Of a DNA stretch of 6,890 bases, positions 5,280 through 6,890 are shown piece by piece. Each line of letters opens with the position of its first letter. Position 1 is the stretch's first letter. Under the pieces are notes generated by a model that made no database searches, was not told the DNA's origin, and saw only the letters and a list, made by a program, of their open reading frames with translations. Origin of the DNA: Reyranella sp. (GTDB lineage: Bacteria > Pseudomonadota > Alphaproteobacteria > Reyranellales > Reyranellaceae); contig SCVT01000138.1 in NCBI GenBank assembly GCA_004296815.1, forward strand, positions 1 to 6,890, given 5' to 3'. The position numbers were made by a program, and so were the translations under genes.

Positions 5280-6490
5280 CGTTGACGCCGCGGTCGGCCG
5301 CCTACATCGCGCTGCTGGTGGCGCTGGGCAGCTTCGGCCCACTGACCATGAGCATCTACACGCCGGTCATGCCGTCGGTCGGCCACGACCTCGTGGCGAC
5401 GCCGGACAACGTCAAGCTCACGCTCACCACCTACATGCTGGGCTTCGCGGTCGGCCAGCTCTTCTACGGTCCGCTGAGCGACCGCTACGGCCGCCGGCCC
5501 GTGCTGCTGGGCGGCCTGTTCTTCTTCACCTTGACCACGCTCGCCTGCTCCTTTGCGCCCTCGATCGCGGGCCTGATCGGGCTCCGCATCCTGCAGGGGC
5601 TGGGCGCCGCCTCGGGCGCCGTGCTGGGGCGCGCGCTGACGCGCGACGCCTACACGTTCAAGGAGATGCCGCTGGTCATGAGCTGGATCTCGCTCGGCCA
5701 GAACATCGCGCCGTCGCTGGCGCCGCTGATCGGCGGCTTCCTCGGCGAGTGGCTGGGCTGGCGCGCGACCTTCTGGTTCGTCGGCGCCTTCGGCACCAGC
5801 CTGTTCGTGATCGTTCTGCTGGGGCTCGGCGAGACCAACAAGTACCGCAGCGAGCGCATCGACCTCTCGAGCCTGCTCAGGGGCTCGGGCGAGATGCTGC
5901 GCGACCGTCGCTTCCTCGGCCACATCCTGCCGCTGGGCTTCGCCTTCGCGCTGAACTTCGGGATGCTCGCGGGCGTGCCGTTCATCCTGCAGGAGACGCT
6001 GGGCTTCTCGCCGAAGGAATTCGGCATGATCGTGCTGCTGTCGGTCGGCGGCTTCACACTCGGCACCTTCGTGAACAATCGGCTGGTCGGTCGCGTGTCG
6101 CCGACCTCGATCATCATCCATAGCGGCTGGTTCCACGTGGCGGCACTCGTCTGGATGGCGGCCATGGCGCTTTCCGATGTCGTGACCTGGTGGGCGATCG
6201 TCGGTCCGCATGTCGTACTGAGCTTCGGTACCGGCCTGATCGTGGCCAACGCCAACGCGGGCGCCGTCGGCGCGTACCCGAAGCTGGCCGGCACGGCCTC
6301 CTCGCTTGCGGGCCTGGCGCAGATGGGCATGGGCGCGATGGGCACGGTGACGGTGGCGGTGCTGACCGTGATCGGCAGCCGCTACATCGCCATGCCGCTG
6401 GTCATCGGCCTCGCGCCGTTCGCCCTGGGCATTCTGCTGAGCGGCCGCCTGTTGCGCGGGACGCCACGTCCCCCGAAAATCGACTCATAG
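5276..6490 (+). CDS. MFS transporter, Bcr/CflA-type (DHA1) efflux family
   Basis: A 404-residue inner-membrane protein with about 12 hydrophobic segments, the normal size for DHA1 drug/proton antiporters. TM1 ends in SIYTPVMPSV (26-35), the counterpart of the Bcr/CflA 'DMYLPALP' signature. The loop 2-3 motif A is intact: GPLSDRYGRR (65-74). The second half begins with a basic/acidic central loop and a conserved segment reading GVPFILQETLGFSP. The acidic residue usual in the TM1 signature is Ser26, which may affect proton coupling or substrate charge preference. The GTG start at 5276 overlaps the stop of the transglutaminase-like gene (GTGA), with GGAAG 10 nt upstream; the frame is open further upstream, but that is a shadow of the previous gene. 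An in-frame TTG at 5282 is a less likely start. The Bcr/CflA family exports antibiotics, dipeptides or metabolites; the substrate here is unknown. Confidence 0.92.
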   Translation: MTLTPRSAAYIALLVALGSFGPLTMSIYTPVMPSVGHDLVATPDNVKLTLTTYMLGFAVGQLFYGPLSDRYGRRPVLLGGLFFFTLTTLACSFAPSIAGLIGLRILQGLGAASGAVLGRALTRDAYTFKEMPLVMSWISLGQNIAPSLAPLIGGFLGEWLGWRATFWFVGAFGTSLFVIVLLGLGETNKYRSERIDLSSLLRGSGEMLRDRRFLGHILPLGFAFALNFGMLAGVPFILQETLGFSPKEFGMIVLLSVGGFTLGTFVNNRLVGRVSPTSIIIHSGWFHVAALVWMAAMALSDVVTWWAIVGPHVVLSFGTGLIVANANAGAVGAYPKLAGTASSLAGLAQMGMGAMGTVTVAVLTVIGSRYIAMPLVIGLAPFALGILLSGRLLRGTPRPPKIDS

Positions 6491-6508
6491 AAGAGGGAGA
6501 AGAAGACG

Positions 6509-6890
6509 ATGGCGAACATGCTGAAGGACAAGGTCGTGCTGGTCACCGGCGCGGGCGGCGGCATCGGCCGCGAGATGGCGCTGCTGGCGGCCCGCGAGGG
6601 CGCCAAGGTCGTGGTCAACGATCTCGGCGGTGCGGTCGACGGCGAAGGCTCGGGCAACGCGACGCCGGCGCAGAAGGTCTGCGAGGAGATTGCGGCGTTC
6701 GGCGGCAAGGCCGTGCCCAACGGCGACAGCGTGTCCGATCCGGCCGGCGCCGAGCGCATGGTCAAGGCCGCGGTCGAGAATTTCGGCCGCATCGACGGCG
6801 TCATCAACAATGCCGGCATCCTGCGCGACCGCATCTTCCATCGCATGAGCCACATGGACTGGAAGATGGTGATCGACGTGCACCTCAACG
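6509..6890 (+). CDS. Short-chain dehydrogenase, MFE-2-type (3R)-hydroxyacyl-CoA dehydrogenase-like (3' end off the right edge)
   Basis: A classical SDR oxidoreductase, of which the first 127 residues are visible. The Rossmann fold starts with TGAGGGIG (13-20). Asp38 in VVVNDLGG (34-41), at the end of the second strand, favours NAD over NADP. The structural motif NNAG is at 100-103. The combination [19 protein letters not shown] and [11 protein letters not shown] closely follows the dehydrogenase domain of peroxisomal multifunctional enzyme 2 (HSD17B4/Fox2), which oxidises (3R)-hydroxyacyl-CoA in beta-oxidation; assignment to this subgroup is my recall of the family pattern. The catalytic Ser-Tyr-Lys and any fused hydratase domain lie beyond the edge. 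The ATG at 6509 has GGGAG 9 nt upstream. The gene starts 18 nt after the MFS stop with no terminator between, so it is probably in the same operon. Confidence 0.9.
   Translation, partial: MANMLKDKVVLVTGAGGGIGREMALLAAREGAKVVVNDLGGAVDGEGSGNATPAQKVCEEIAAFGGKAVPNGDSVSDPAGAERMVKAAVENFGRIDGVINNAGILRDRIFHRMSHMDWKMVIDVHLN

Noticed and set aside
5192..6211. 339-residue minus-strand open frame opposite the MFS gene
   Set aside because: Extremely rich in R, D, E, Q, H and A, the mirror of membrane-protein codons in GC-rich DNA; no domain seen.

Overview
This window looks like ordinary chromosomal metabolic DNA from a GC-rich alphaproteobacterium. Nearly every codon ends in G or C, the genes are tightly packed, start codons overlap stop codons (GTGA), and the gene content (branched-chain amino-acid type ABC permeases beside acyl-CoA genes) is typical of Rhodospirillales/Reyranella/Bradyrhizobium-type genomes. 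The organism is an inference from style and content only; no marker gene is present. I see no tRNA, rRNA, CRISPR array, insertion sequence or phage gene.

Layout. (1) Positions 1-1752, minus strand: livH followed 4 nt later by livM (its C-terminal end is cut by the left edge). These are the two membrane permeases of a LIV/HAAT ABC importer; the ATPases and binding protein are presumably beyond the left edge. (2) Positions 1753-1913: the only sizeable intergenic gap, a 161-bp divergent control region. It has a good sigma70-type promoter for liv, an inverted repeat over its -10 box, and a leader that can fold into a hairpin. (3) Positions 1914-4027, plus strand: an acyl-CoA dehydrogenase followed without gaps by two tandem hotdog-fold thioesterase-like genes, certainly one operon. 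(4) Positions 4029-4514, minus strand: an SRPBCC/AHSA1-like gene, convergent with the thioesterases (1 nt apart) and divergent from the next operon (36 nt). (5) Positions 4551-6890, plus strand: a transglutaminase-like protein, a Bcr/CflA-type MFS transporter overlapping it by 4 nt, and a short-chain dehydrogenase resembling the (3R)-hydroxyacyl-CoA dehydrogenase domain of peroxisomal multifunctional enzyme 2, cut by the right edge.

How the genes may work together (inference). The acyl-CoA dehydrogenase, two thioesterase-like proteins and the MFE-2-type dehydrogenase suggest uptake and beta-oxidation-like breakdown of an organic acid or branched-chain compound as its CoA thioester. The LIV-type importer, divergently transcribed from the same control region, is a candidate uptake route. 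The transglutaminase-like/MFS pair is the least understood part. Nothing here proves a new system. The observations most worth checking are the unequal active-site motifs of the two hotdog genes, the atypical triad of the transglutaminase-like protein tied to an exporter, and the liv leader/operator structure.
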